Assembly: GCA_016718275.1 (NCBI GenBank)
Contig: JADKEA010000021.1
Location: 186,001 to 250,000, forward strand
Source: Candidatus Villigracilis affinis
Lineage (GTDB): Bacteria; Chloroflexota; Anaerolineae; Anaerolineales; Villigracilaceae
Direction of reading: 5' to 3'
DNA length: 64,000 nt
How positions within the stretch are numbered: the stretch's first letter is position 1; each line of letters begins with the position of its first letter. The position numbers were made by a program, and so were the translations under genes. Of this stretch, positions 48,690-57,384 are shown in pieces. The notes under the pieces are model-generated. The model saw only the letters and a program-made list of their open reading frames with translations. It was not told where the DNA came from and searched no databases.

Positions 48690-50042
48690 TTATAGAGAAA
48701 TCAATTCTGGTTGTTTTTGCGAGCGTACCCCAGCGAGTTGCGCCTGCATGGACCAGGGTCCCGTCCATGTGACGGTGACGGGGAGGACTTTGCCGCGCAG
48801 ATTTTCTTCTGATTCGACGAAGACGAGTTTGTTGGTGGGGGTGCGTCCGCGCCAGCGGCCTTTGACCTTTTCCTCGAAGAGCACATCCACTTTTTCGCCG
48901 AGGTATTTCTTGTTGATCTCACTGACGATCTGCTCTTGCAAGTCATCGAGCAGGTGCAGGCGGCGGAGTTTGTCTTCTTCGGGCACGTCATCTTCCATGC
49001 GGCGGGTGGCGACGGTTCCCTCTCGAACGGAGTAGCGTGCCAGATGCGCCACATCCAGTTTCAGGTCAGATAAGACGCGGTACGTTTCCATAAATTGTTC
49101 TTCGGTTTCGCCGGGGAATCCGACAATGATGTCGGTGGCGATGGAACAATCTGGAATTTGCGCGCGGATCTTTCCCACGAGGTCGCGGAATTGCTGCTGG
49201 GTGTATCCGCGTTTCATGTTCGAAAGCACTTCATCGTCGCCCGCTTGAATGGGGAGTTCGATGTGCGGCATGACGCGCGGAAGTTCGGCGATGGCTTGAA
49301 TGAGGTCGTCGTCGAAATAATTGGGGTGCGAGGTCAGGAAGCGGATGCGTTCGATGCCTTCGACATCATGGATGATGCGCAGAAGCGCGGCGAGATTGGG
49401 ACCGTCGGGGATGTCTTTGCCGTAACGGTCTACGATCTGACCGAGAAGCGTGATCTCTTTGACGCCCTGTTTCGCCAGCGAGCGGACTTCGCCGACAATA
49501 TCACCCACGGGGCGCGAACGTTCAATTCCGCGCTTGTAGGGGATGATGCAAAACGTGCAGGCATGTGAACAGCCGTAGACGATGGGTACATGCGCGCTGA
49601 TGAGTTTGCCCTGCTCTGCCACGGGGAGAATCAGTTCATCGTCCATCATCAGGAAGCGGCGAGTCGTTTCCGCGTCTTCCATCGATTGAACTTCTCCCTG
49701 GGTGAGATGCGAGATCAATGGCCCGGGGTCGGATGGCGGCGAGAAGACATCCACATAGGGAAGTTTCGCCTTCAATTTCTCCGCGCCGCGCACACCGACC
49801 ATGCAACCCATTAAGTTGATGACGAGGTTGGGATTCTTTTTCTTCAACGGCGCAAGCGAAGAGACGCGCCCCATTGCCTTATCTTCGGCGGATTGGCGCA
49901 CGACACAGGTATTTAAAACGATAACGTCTGCTTCTTCGATGGTTTCGGTAAGGGTGTAGCCAAGATGCTCAAGCGAAGAGCCGACCCGCTGTGAGTCGGC
50001 GACGTTCATTTGGCAGCCTTCGGTCCAGATATGGTATTTCAT
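48690..50042 (-). CDS. miaB: tRNA-2-methylthio-N6-dimethylallyladenosine synthase
   Basis: A 450-residue radical-SAM methylthiotransferase modifying tRNA A37. N-terminal UPF0004 domain: YHIWTEGCQMNVADSQRVGS, VLNTCVVRQSAEDKA and NLMGCMVGVRG supply the three cluster cysteines. Radical SAM: VYGCSHACTFCIIPYKRGIE (CxxxCxxC). A C-terminal TRAM domain follows (about 380-440). ATG 50042 is chosen by the family start; the longer frame to 50150 is rejected. Confidence 0.94.
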   Translation of the reverse strand: MKYHIWTEGCQMNVADSQRVGSSLEHLGYTLTETIEEADVIVLNTCVVRQSAEDKAMGRVSSLAPLKKKNPNLVINLMGCMVGVRGAEKLKAKLPYVDVFSPPSDPGPLISHLTQGEVQSMEDAETTRRFLMMDDELILPVAEQGKLISAHVPIVYGCSHACTFCIIPYKRGIERSRPVGDIVGEVRSLAKQGVKEITLLGQIVDRYGKDIPDGPNLAALLRIIHDVEGIERIRFLTSHPNYFDDDLIQAIAELPRVMPHIELPIQAGDDEVLSNMKRGYTQQQFRDLVGKIRAQIPDCSIATDIIVGFPGETEEQFMETYRVLSDLKLDVAHLARYSVREGTVATRRMEDDVPEEDKLRRLHLLDDLQEQIVSEINKKYLGEKVDVLFEEKVKGRWRGRTPTNKLVFVESEENLRGKVLPVTVTWTGPWSMQAQLAGVRSQKQPELISL

Positions 50043-50147
50043 GGTGCTCCTGATTTCTAATAGGCGCAAATTATACCAAGAGCGGTCTGGATTCGAGGAC
50101 TTGCGTGTAAATCGGGAGTGGCGAATTCCGTGGGCCAACCACAAAGG

Positions 50148-50213
50148 CACGAAGCCGCAAAGCCACTAAGAATCCTTTGTGCCTTAGAGTCTTTATGACT
50201 TCGTGGTCAATCG
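50148..50213. repeat. Dispersed repeat (AAAGGCACGAAG...CTTTGTGCCTTAG)
   Basis: CACAAAGGCACGAAGCCGCA, AAGCCACTAAGAA and TCCTTTGTGCCTTAGAGTC, then GACTTCGTGG form interleaved complementary blocks, a familiar intergenic repeat type in environmental genomes. It opens the 654-base gap between miaB and the pilin gene. Confidence 0.65.
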
Positions 50214-50266
50214 ATGGGCTCTTGCTCCAAGGCGGCGAGAGCACTTTTGCAGCTGTCTTTTTATTT

Positions 50267-50365
50267 CTAGTCCAGAAGTGATTGGGGAATATTGCCGCCG
50301 TTCTCGGCGACTTTCCTCAACACTTCCTTATGAAGCCAGACATTCATTTTCGCTGAATCTTTCAT
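50267..50365 (-). CDS. Possible small ORF of 32 residues
   Basis: ATG 50365 opens MKDSAKMNVWLHKEVLRKVA and AENGGNIPQSLLD-type sequence to a stop at 50267. The composition looks protein-like and amphipathic, but there is no strong RBS and I recognise no family. It may be the stub of a larger gene. Confidence 0.25.
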   Translation of the reverse strand: MKDSAKMNVWLHKEVLRKVAENGGNIPQSLLD

Positions 50366-50477
50366 CGTCAATAAACAACTAAGTGATCAACCTATCCTTG
50401 TCCACAAAATAAACCCCGTCATAACTGTTTGTAAACAAAAAAGCACCTTACAAAGATGTTACGGAATTCATCGTGCA

Positions 50478-50580
50478 GTGAGTCGGCGACATTCATTTGA
50501 CAGCCTTCGTTCAGATTTGATATTTCATGTTGTTCTTGAACTTCATAGGCGGGAGTTGTACCACGAGCGGTTTGGATTCA
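50478..50580 (-). pseudogene. Duplicated 5' end of miaB
   Basis: Plus-strand bases 50478-50580 resemble 49993-50095, the start of miaB plus its upstream region (shared blocks AGTCGGCGAC, TTCATTTG, CAGCCTTCG, ATTTCATG, GAGCGGT). On the minus strand ATGAAATATCAAATC is followed by a stop, and further differences break the frame. Only about 17 codons were copied. Confidence 0.7.
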
Positions 50581-50696
50581 AACTTTGAAATTGTGATTAA
50601 GGTGTAATCCCTCAAATCGCTGTTTTATTCAGCGGCTTGAGGGATTACATTATTTTATTGGAAATATAAGTGGATAATTTGACAGATAGATCTAGC

Positions 50697-51173
50697 CTAT
50701 TTCCATGTGCATAATCGGCTCCATCTCTTGTATGTGTAAGATGAGCATCCATTGCTTGCACTTAGGCTGGCACATGCGCTTTGATTTGAAGCGAATGCGC
50801 TTCCTGCGGTACATGCCAGTATGGTTGGAGTGGATGTAGGAATGGTGGTTGATGTTGGAATAGGGGTAAATGTAGGGACTGCGGTAAATGTAGGAACTGT
50901 AGTTAATGTGGCGACAGTGGTTGATGTGGGAAACTGGGTTGATGAATTTATTGGGGTCTGAGTGATACTCAATCCTGGAAGGATTAGTTCGCCATTTTGA
51001 ACTGTGACCCCGCCAGAGGTTTGTGTTATCAGGCTGACCATCGCAGTTTTGATCGCGGGCCCGATTGCAATCAATACGCCGATCAATATAACGGCAACCA
51101 AGGCGCCAATGAGAGAATATTCCACAAGCCCCTGACCATTTTCATTTCTTTTAGTTAAAATTTTTTGTTTCAT
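50697..51173 (-). CDS. Pilin-like protein with Thr/Pro-rich tail
   Basis: A 158-residue protein. NGQGLVEYSLIGALVAVILI is a Flp-type class III prepilin signal with cleavage expected after QG. After about 50 residues there is a Thr/Pro/Ser/Val-rich repeat stretch (TFTAVPTFTPIPTSTTIPTS) of some 45 residues, then a 40-residue end with four cysteines (ILACTAGSAF, NQSACASLSA, NGCSSY, RLCTWK). This suggests a stalk and a disulfide-bonded tip. It follows the two-component genes and is likely their target. Confidence 0.75.
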   Translation of the reverse strand: MKQKILTKRNENGQGLVEYSLIGALVAVILIGVLIAIGPAIKTAMVSLITQTSGGVTVQNGELILPGLSITQTPINSSTQFPTSTTVATLTTVPTFTAVPTFTPIPTSTTIPTSTPTILACTAGSAFASNQSACASLSASNGCSSYTYKRWSRLCTWK

Positions 51174-51268
51174 TTCTTTTTTCCATTGATTGAATGAACT
51201 GAATATGAATACATCTTATCCGTGTCACTTGTTTAACGCATCCGTTTGGCGTTTAAATTCTGTGTAAG

Positions 51269-51293
51269 TTTGTTTAAGTACTACTTAAACAAA
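51269..51293. promoter_or_regulatory. Perfect 25-base palindrome upstream of the pilin gene
   Basis: TTTGTTTAAGTA and its exact reverse complement flank a single C, about 96-120 bases before the pilin ATG. A dyad of this length upstream of a pilin controlled by an adjacent NarL-type regulator is a good operator candidate (inference). It abuts the terminator of the regulator gene. Confidence 0.6.
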
Positions 51294-51318
51294 AAAAGCC
51301 CCTATGAGTGGGCTTTTT
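51293..51318 (-). terminator. Rho-independent terminator after the response regulator
   Basis: AAAAAGCCC pairs with GGGCTTTTT (one G extra) and a T run follows on the minus strand. Confidence 0.85.
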
Positions 51319-51342
51319 GAATACTCTTCTCAATTTGCTAGC

Positions 51343-51993
51343 TTATTCGGCTTTCAGGTGATGATGGGCATACGCTACGGCTTGAGTACGGTTTTTTAAT
51401 CCCAGACGCCGCAAGATGTTGTGGATGTGTGCTCGTACAGTGGATTCTTCCAAATGCAGAAGTTTGGCAATTTCATCATCCGAATGTCCCTCTGCCAGCA
51501 AGGAGAGGATTTCCTGCTGGCGTGATGTAAGAGATTCCTGAGTATTGTCAGTTAATGGCGCCATTTTTGACCTGCGCAACCCCTGAAATAATTTCAATGT
51601 AATGCCTGATGGCAAATAGGGGATTCCATCCGCTACTTTGCGAATCGCCTCTAATAGATACGTCCTTGGTGCGGTTTTTGGAAAATATCCCAATGCTCCT
51701 GCTTGAATGGCAGATACTACCCGCTCTTCATTTTCCATGCTGGAAAGCACGAGTATTTTTGCATTGGGATCGTTCTCCATGATTTTTTCAATTGCCTCCA
51801 ATCCGCTCATTTTCGGCAGCAATAGGTCCATCATAATTACATCTGGTTTGATGGTTTCAAGCATTTTAAGTGCCTTGATGGCGTCAGGTGCTTCGCCAAT
51901 CATTTCAAGATCATCCTCCCCTTCAAAGGCGGTTTGCAGGGCTTCGCGCATCATGGGATGATCGTCCACGATCAGGATTTTTATTTTATTCAT
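51343..51993 (-). CDS. NarL/LuxR-family response regulator
   Basis: A 216-residue regulator. Receiver: KILIVDDHPMMREAL (acidic pair), VIMMDLLLPKMSGLEA with the phospho-accepting Asp, ALGYFPKTAP with the conserved Lys. HTH: LTSRQQEILSLLAEGHSDDE and LEESTVRAHIHNILRRLG. It overlaps the kinase gene by eight bases and surely forms a pair with it. Confidence 0.92.
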   Translation of the reverse strand: MNKIKILIVDDHPMMREALQTAFEGEDDLEMIGEAPDAIKALKMLETIKPDVIMMDLLLPKMSGLEAIEKIMENDPNAKILVLSSMENEERVVSAIQAGALGYFPKTAPRTYLLEAIRKVADGIPYLPSGITLKLFQGLRRSKMAPLTDNTQESLTSRQQEILSLLAEGHSDDEIAKLLHLEESTVRAHIHNILRRLGLKNRTQAVAYAHHHLKAE

Positions 51994-53743
51994 GCGGTTC
52001 CTTTATCTCAGCGCGAAATAATACGCTGGTTCCTTTTCCCGGCGAAGATGTAACCAATAACTCTCCACCAAGTAGTTCTGCCCGTTCTCGCATCGTATGC
52101 AAGCCCATCCCGCCACTCATTAAATGGGCGGGGTCAAAACCTACGCCTTTATCGGCGATCTCCAGTTCGAGGTGTGTGTTGTTGCAGATAAAAAATACTT
52201 TTACCTTGCTTGTCTGCGCATGTTTAAGTACATTGTTCAATGCTTCAATCGTAATCCAGAATAGATTTTCGTTCCATTTTTGCGGGATGTGTGCGAAGGT
52301 GCCATCCATGATCACTTCTGTTTGGACTCCAACACGGCTTTCAACAAAATTAAATCGCTCTTGTAAAGCGGCAGCCAGGTCCGTAATCTCGTCCGTCTGT
52401 TGCGATTGGGTCTCAAAAACCAGAAGACGAATTTCCTTGAGCGCCCGTCGTCCGCTTTCCTGTATTCGTTCGGCAACAGATACGGCTTTATTGATATTGC
52501 CTTTGGTGAGAAGTGAGATCAGTGTTTCAGAGAAAAGAATCAAACTGTGAATGGATTGATTGACAGAATCATGCATGTCACGTCCCAGGCGGCGTCGTTC
52601 CTCCTGTTTTGCCAGCCGACGTTGCTGTGCCACGATTTGTGACTGGGAATCGCGGAGATTCTTGTTCAGTTCTTGAATCTCAAAAAGTTTTTGTTCCAGA
52701 GCCTGCTCGTTTTCGTGATGTTCTGTGACATCGCTAAACATGAGAAGTTTGCCGTATTGCTTCCCAAAATTGTCTGTAAACAAAGTTAAATGCGTATCGA
52801 ATACTCTTTTTCTTTCCTCTTGTACAACGGTTAATTGTGATGTGTTGTCGGTGTCGCGTGAAAAAAGTTCGATAATTTCAGGCCAGTTTTTCATGGCGAC
52901 GTCCAGCTTTTTTCCTAATAACTCATGGTTGATTTGGAATATTTTCTGCGCGGCCAGATTGAAATCCACGATAGAGTTGTTTTCATCTAAAACCAGGACG
53001 CAATCGCTCATCTGCTCAATCATTTTATAGCGCGCAATTGGGACAAGGTCGAGCAGGCGCGTACCATATAAAACTAGAACAAACATGATCCCAAAAATGG
53101 AAAACATGATGGGCGCCCAATCCACCCCTTTGAGTTTCTGATTTCCCAGTAAATAAACTACACTGCCTGCTGCAGAAAATATACTTGCGATAAAAAGCAG
53201 ACGGGCCTGTCGCCGTGTCAATTGCGGGCCTTTATAGGATGTTTGCCATAGAGGCAGGATAATGATCAAGATCATCAAATAGCCACTGATGGATATCCAG
53301 GGATATCCCTGTCCATGCTCGAAAATGACAGTGTTGTTGCCAAGGTCACTTCTGGTGAAACTGCTCCACAATAATCCGTGCCAGTCATTGGTCCAAGCCA
53401 GCAGAATATTGAAAATTGGAATGAATCCCAAAAATACTTTCACCATCTTGTGTTTTAGCCAGCTCTCATAACCTGCATACGTCAGTGCGAATAGAGCAAG
53501 AAAAGCAATGGCACTGTTGTAACACGTGAATTCCAGTTTCGCAAAAAAAACTTTTAATGCAATTGGGATGGCCGCATAATCCAGCCCGGCGGACACCGTC
53601 CAAAAAGCAATTGTCCACATAGCCAATAAAATATACAGCCCACCATTGCTTTTTCTCCTTTGCCAACTAACATAAATGGTGAAGGAGTTTATCAAGGTGG
53701 TTATGGATAAGATTGCACTGACGTTGTTGGTTATATTGAACAT
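51986..53743 (-). CDS. 7TM-PAS sensor histidine kinase (HisKA_3 type)
   Basis: A 585-residue kinase. About seven helices in residues 1-235, then GTRLLDLVPIARYKMIEQMS and a PAS domain (VLVLDENNSIVDFNLAAQKI). A coiled coil leads to QEERRRLGRDMHDSVNQSIH, the HisKA_3 dimerisation box with the phospho-His, and an HATPase end (EALNNVLKHAQTSK, DKGVGFDPAHLMSGGMGLHT). The sensor half resembles that of the diguanylate cyclase at 42080. Confidence 0.92.
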   Translation of the reverse strand: MFNITNNVSAILSITTLINSFTIYVSWQRRKSNGGLYILLAMWTIAFWTVSAGLDYAAIPIALKVFFAKLEFTCYNSAIAFLALFALTYAGYESWLKHKMVKVFLGFIPIFNILLAWTNDWHGLLWSSFTRSDLGNNTVIFEHGQGYPWISISGYLMILIIILPLWQTSYKGPQLTRRQARLLFIASIFSAAGSVVYLLGNQKLKGVDWAPIMFSIFGIMFVLVLYGTRLLDLVPIARYKMIEQMSDCVLVLDENNSIVDFNLAAQKIFQINHELLGKKLDVAMKNWPEIIELFSRDTDNTSQLTVVQEERKRVFDTHLTLFTDNFGKQYGKLLMFSDVTEHHENEQALEQKLFEIQELNKNLRDSQSQIVAQQRRLAKQEERRRLGRDMHDSVNQSIHSLILFSETLISLLTKGNINKAVSVAERIQESGRRALKEIRLLVFETQSQQTDEITDLAAALQERFNFVESRVGVQTEVIMDGTFAHIPQKWNENLFWITIEALNNVLKHAQTSKVKVFFICNNTHLELEIADKGVGFDPAHLMSGGMGLHTMRERAELLGGELLVTSSPGKGTSVLFRAEIKEPHE

Positions 53744-53839
53744 CAGAAATGCCTGTTTAATGGATTTGTTTCATGTTGCTCTTCATGAGTTTACCCGACC
53801 TGACTGCTGAAATCAATCATATGCCCTGTATAGCGTTGG

Positions 53840-53845
53840 TATAAT
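53840..53845 (+). promoter_or_regulatory. Candidate -10 element of the GT39 gene
   Basis: A perfect TATAAT lies nine bases before the ATG at 53855, so the transcript would begin at or near the start codon. No clear -35 element is seen. Confidence 0.4.
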
Positions 53846-53854
53846 TCTTTCGCT

Positions 53855-55531
53855 ATGAAAAAATCCATCCGCATTTTGGCCGCTGTGCTTGTAATTGCCT
53901 CCATGCTTTTGCCGCGTGTGTCGAACCTCACCCAATTCACCGCCGCCGATGAGCCTTTCTGGCTTGTGGTCGGCGCAAATTATTACTACGCCCTCACACA
54001 TGGCGAGCTCGAAAACACCGTTTACGAATATCATCCCGCCGTCACCACCATGTGGATCGGCACCGCCGCCATGCTCATCTACTTCCCCGAATATCGCGGC
54101 CTGATGGACGGCTACTTTCAACAGGAAAAAACGACCTTCGATGCCTATCTTATCGAACACGGCAAAGACCCGCTGACCTTGTTGTGGTGGGCGCGGCTGA
54201 TTCAACTTTTGCTCAACCTGTCGCTTTTCATCGCCGCCTTCTTCTTTTTGAAATCCCTGCTCGACGAAAATTCCGCCCTCATCATTCTCCTGCTCACTTC
54301 GTTTGCTCCCTATCTTTTCGGACAATCGCGGATGTTGAACCACGAATCAATGGTGGGACTCTTCTCCCTGCTCACGATCCTCGCGATGACAGCGCATCTC
54401 TTTCTTAAGCCGACAACTGGTCTTGCGATTCTCTCGGCAGGATTCGCCGCCTTTGCGAATCTGACCAAGTCCTCGGCGATCGTGTTATTCCCTGTTGTGG
54501 CTGTGATGATCGCTTACTTTGCCTGGATGCAGTGGCGCGAAAACCGAAAAATTTCTGCATCTCTGATGAGCTTTTTCAAAATCTACGGCCTGTGGATTTT
54601 GGCCTTCTTCATTGTCTATTTCATCGCATGGCCTGGCATGTGGGTTGCACCGGGCAAGATGCTCTACGAAGTGTACGGCAATGCCTTCAGTTATGCCTTT
54701 CAAGGTGCGCGCCTTTCCGTCACGCAGGAGTTGGAGCCTTCCAATTTCAGCCTCGCCTCGGCGGGACTCGGCGTTTTCGATTTCCTCACTTCGATTGCAT
54801 GGCGTACCACTCCTGTCACATGGATCGGACTTGTTCTCGCGGTAATTTTTTTCTTTTCCAAAAACCGTGAGGTTGTTTCCCCACTTGCCAAATATCTGAT
54901 CGCTTTTCTGTTACTCGAAGCCTTTGCCTGCATCGGCATGTTCTCCCTTGTGCAGGGACGCGACCAGCCGCACTATGTCCTTGCTTCTTATTATGGTTTC
55001 GAATTCGCCGCCGCAATTGGTTGGACATTGGCTTTGCGTTGGATAAGTCAGTCCTTTGCATGGGCGAAACAGATATGGGCTCAGGCGGGCTTGGTTGCGG
55101 TTTTACTGTCTGCACAGATGTTTCCGCTGTTTCAAAATGCGCCGTATTATTTCACCTACCTCAACCCGATCATGACCGCTATGGCGGGGCGGCCTAGTCC
55201 GTTTTTCTACGGCGAGCGCATGGAACAAGCCGCTGCCTACCTCGCACAAAAACCCGACGCAAAAGACCAGACCGCCCTCGTTTATTTTGGCCGCAGTTTC
55301 AGTTATTACTATCCCGGGGAAACCCTGCTTTTCAAGCCAATCCTTTTCGATGACAAGACGCAGTTGATCGAGAATTTGCGCGAATCGGATTACCTCGTCA
55401 TGTATTCTGGTCTTGAAGAACGCCTGCCGCTTCTCAAAGAGTTGACTCCCGAACATGTCATTGAGTTATATGGCAGAACCTACGTCGAAATCTATCGCGT
55501 GGCAGATATTCCTGCGAGTTTTTATAAATAA
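53855..55531 (+). CDS. GT39/PMT-like membrane glycosyltransferase (paralogue 1)
   Basis: A 558-residue protein with a signal-like first helix, about ten helices and an extracytoplasmic C-terminal domain. FTAADEPFWLVVGANYYYAL carries the Asp-Glu of the catalytic loop of GT-C enzymes (DE after the first helix). SLLTSFAPYLFGQSRMLNHE is the typical second loop. GT-C enzymes transfer sugars from lipid carriers to proteins or glycans outside; the acceptor is unknown. The next gene is a paralogue. Confidence 0.85.
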   Translation: MKKSIRILAAVLVIASMLLPRVSNLTQFTAADEPFWLVVGANYYYALTHGELENTVYEYHPAVTTMWIGTAAMLIYFPEYRGLMDGYFQQEKTTFDAYLIEHGKDPLTLLWWARLIQLLLNLSLFIAAFFFLKSLLDENSALIILLLTSFAPYLFGQSRMLNHESMVGLFSLLTILAMTAHLFLKPTTGLAILSAGFAAFANLTKSSAIVLFPVVAVMIAYFAWMQWRENRKISASLMSFFKIYGLWILAFFIVYFIAWPGMWVAPGKMLYEVYGNAFSYAFQGARLSVTQELEPSNFSLASAGLGVFDFLTSIAWRTTPVTWIGLVLAVIFFFSKNREVVSPLAKYLIAFLLLEAFACIGMFSLVQGRDQPHYVLASYYGFEFAAAIGWTLALRWISQSFAWAKQIWAQAGLVAVLLSAQMFPLFQNAPYYFTYLNPIMTAMAGRPSPFFYGERMEQAAAYLAQKPDAKDQTALVYFGRSFSYYYPGETLLFKPILFDDKTQLIENLRESDYLVMYSGLEERLPLLKELTPEHVIELYGRTYVEIYRVADIPASFYK

Positions 55532-55539
55532 CTCCTTGC

Positions 55540-55590
55540 CATGTCATGCTGAGCGAAGCGAAGCATCTCTCATTTCAGGGTGACATTATT
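55540..55590. repeat. Dispersed repeat (TGTCATGCTGAGCGAAGCGAAG)
   Basis: CATGTCATGCTGAGCGAAGC, GAAGCATCTC and a trailing CAGGGTGACA-type block lie between the paired GT39 genes. This is a common intergenic repeat unit; no gene is present. Confidence 0.55.
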
Positions 55591-55601
55591 AAAGGCAGAT
55601 C

Positions 55602-57287
55602 ATGAATTTCCGTAAAATACTTCTTGTCCTCCTCCTTCTCGCTTTGACCATTGCCCCGCGTCTTTCGGCGTTGGATACTTTCGTCACCATTGACGAGCCG
55701 TTCTGGCTTTCGGTGGGCGCGAATTATTATTATGCCCTTGGTCAGCGTGAGTTGGAAAACACCGTCTACGAATATCACCCTGCGGTGACGACGATGTCTT
55801 TCATCACCGCCGCTTTTCTTGTGGATTTCCCCGATTACCGTGGATTGGGTCAGGGCTACTTTGATGTGGACAAAGAAAAGTTCGACCCGTTCATCATCGA
55901 GAATGGACATGACCCGATGGTTCTGCTGGTTCTCAGCCGCCTCTTTCAGGTGGCGACCATCATCCTGTTTGTGCTGATTATTTTTTATCTGCTCTCGGTT
56001 TTGTTCGGCGATGAAAAGGCTTTCTTCATTACGGCTTTCATTTCAAGTGCGCCGTATTTTCTCGGTCATTCGCGGGTGCTCAGCCATGAGGCGTTGGTGG
56101 CTTTTTTCGTGCTGGCTTCGCTTTTGGGGATGCTGGCGTATCTCGAGTTCGAGCGGAAGTGGTTTTTCCTGCTGATCTCAGGGGCATCTGCGGCGCTGGC
56201 GCAGTTGACGAAATCTTCGGCGATGGCGATGTTCCCCGTCATTGCGTTAATGCTGGCGATTGCGATTTTTGAAAAAACAAAGGAACGCGGACTTAAGTCC
56301 GCGCTCCTGGAACATTTGAAGATTTTCGGCGTTTGGCTGGGGTGGCTGGCTTTGGCATATTTCATCCTTTGGCCCGGCATGTGGGCTGCGCCGGGCAAGA
56401 TGCTTTATGAGGTGTACGGCAATGCATTCAGTTATGCCTTGCAGGGTTCGCGCCTGCAAGTGACACAGGAGTTGGAGCCTTCAAGATTTGGCCTTGCCAC
56501 AATGAGCGGGTCGATCCTGAATTTTGTGGCGCAGGTCTTTACGAAGGAGACTCCGTTTTCGTGGCTGGGACTGATTCTGGCGGTCTTGTCTTTGCGGCGA
56601 AAGGATGCGGCTTTCGAGAAGAAGCTCATGCTTTATCTCTTTGTGAATGCAGTCATGTCCATTTTGCTGTTCAGCGCGGCACAGGGACGGAATTCGCCGC
56701 ACTACATTATGTCGGCGCATGTGAGCATGGATGTGATTGCGGCGTTGGGGTGGGTGTCTTTTTCGGCGCTGATTCTGAATCAGGATGCCCGAATCAATTC
56801 TCGGCTTAAGATGGGAGGCGCGGTTTTCATCCTCATTTTGCAATTAGGCAGCGCGTTGATCTATTATCCATATTATTACACCTACCATAATCCGCTGGTG
56901 GTGAATGCGCCGCTTTCGGATTATGGCGAGGGCTTTGAGCAGGCGGCTGCGTATTTGGCGCAGAAGCCGAATGCGGATTCTTTGAAGGTGTTGTCGTTTC
57001 GTGGGCGCGGACCGTTTTCGTATTTCTTTCCGGGTGAGACCATTATTTTCAATCCGCTTTTCATTGAAGAGCCAGGCATGCCTTCGATGATCGAGCGGCT
57101 GGAGCAGGCGGATTATTTGGTGATCAACGATGCGCTGAGACCGCGCACGCCGCGCTCGGAGTTGTTCGTGCAGGCGATGGATGGTGTGACGCCCGAACAT
57201 TCGATTTTCATCAATGGGGTTTCGACGATCCGAATTTATCGGATGGCAGACCTGCCAGTATCATTTTATGAGACGATCAGTAAGTGA
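55602..57287 (+). CDS. GT39/PMT-like membrane glycosyltransferase (paralogue 2)
   Basis: A 561-residue paralogue of the upstream gene: VTIDEPFWLSVGANYYYALG, YEYHPAVTTM, LAQLTKSSAMAMFPVIALML and LAQKPNADSL all have counterparts. Helix count and the C-terminal domain are alike. At 56283-56306 it contains a palindrome (GCGGACTTAAGTCCGC) in a cytoplasmic loop that adds ERGLKSALLE; the paralogue lacks it. It ends 45 bases before a shared terminator. Confidence 0.85.
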   Translation: MNFRKILLVLLLLALTIAPRLSALDTFVTIDEPFWLSVGANYYYALGQRELENTVYEYHPAVTTMSFITAAFLVDFPDYRGLGQGYFDVDKEKFDPFIIENGHDPMVLLVLSRLFQVATIILFVLIIFYLLSVLFGDEKAFFITAFISSAPYFLGHSRVLSHEALVAFFVLASLLGMLAYLEFERKWFFLLISGASAALAQLTKSSAMAMFPVIALMLAIAIFEKTKERGLKSALLEHLKIFGVWLGWLALAYFILWPGMWAAPGKMLYEVYGNAFSYALQGSRLQVTQELEPSRFGLATMSGSILNFVAQVFTKETPFSWLGLILAVLSLRRKDAAFEKKLMLYLFVNAVMSILLFSAAQGRNSPHYIMSAHVSMDVIAALGWVSFSALILNQDARINSRLKMGGAVFILILQLGSALIYYPYYYTYHNPLVVNAPLSDYGEGFEQAAAYLAQKPNADSLKVLSFRGRGPFSYFFPGETIIFNPLFIEEPGMPSMIERLEQADYLVINDALRPRTPRSELFVQAMDGVTPEHSIFINGVSTIRIYRMADLPVSFYETISK

Positions 57288-57332
57288 CGTTTATTCATTG
57301 AGCTACTGTCTCTAAAGGTTTTTAACGCAAAG

Positions 57333-57367
57333 CCGCAGAGACGCCAGTTTTTTGGGCGTCTCTGCGG
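57333..57367. terminator. Bidirectional hairpin between convergent genes
   Basis: CCGCAGAGACGCC and its exact reverse complement flank AGTTTTTTG. It separates the GT39 gene (+) from the YHYH gene (-). The AACGCAAAGCCGCAGAGACG form is also a known kind of dispersed repeat. Confidence 0.8.
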
Positions 57368-57384
57368 TCAATTTTTAAGCGGCA

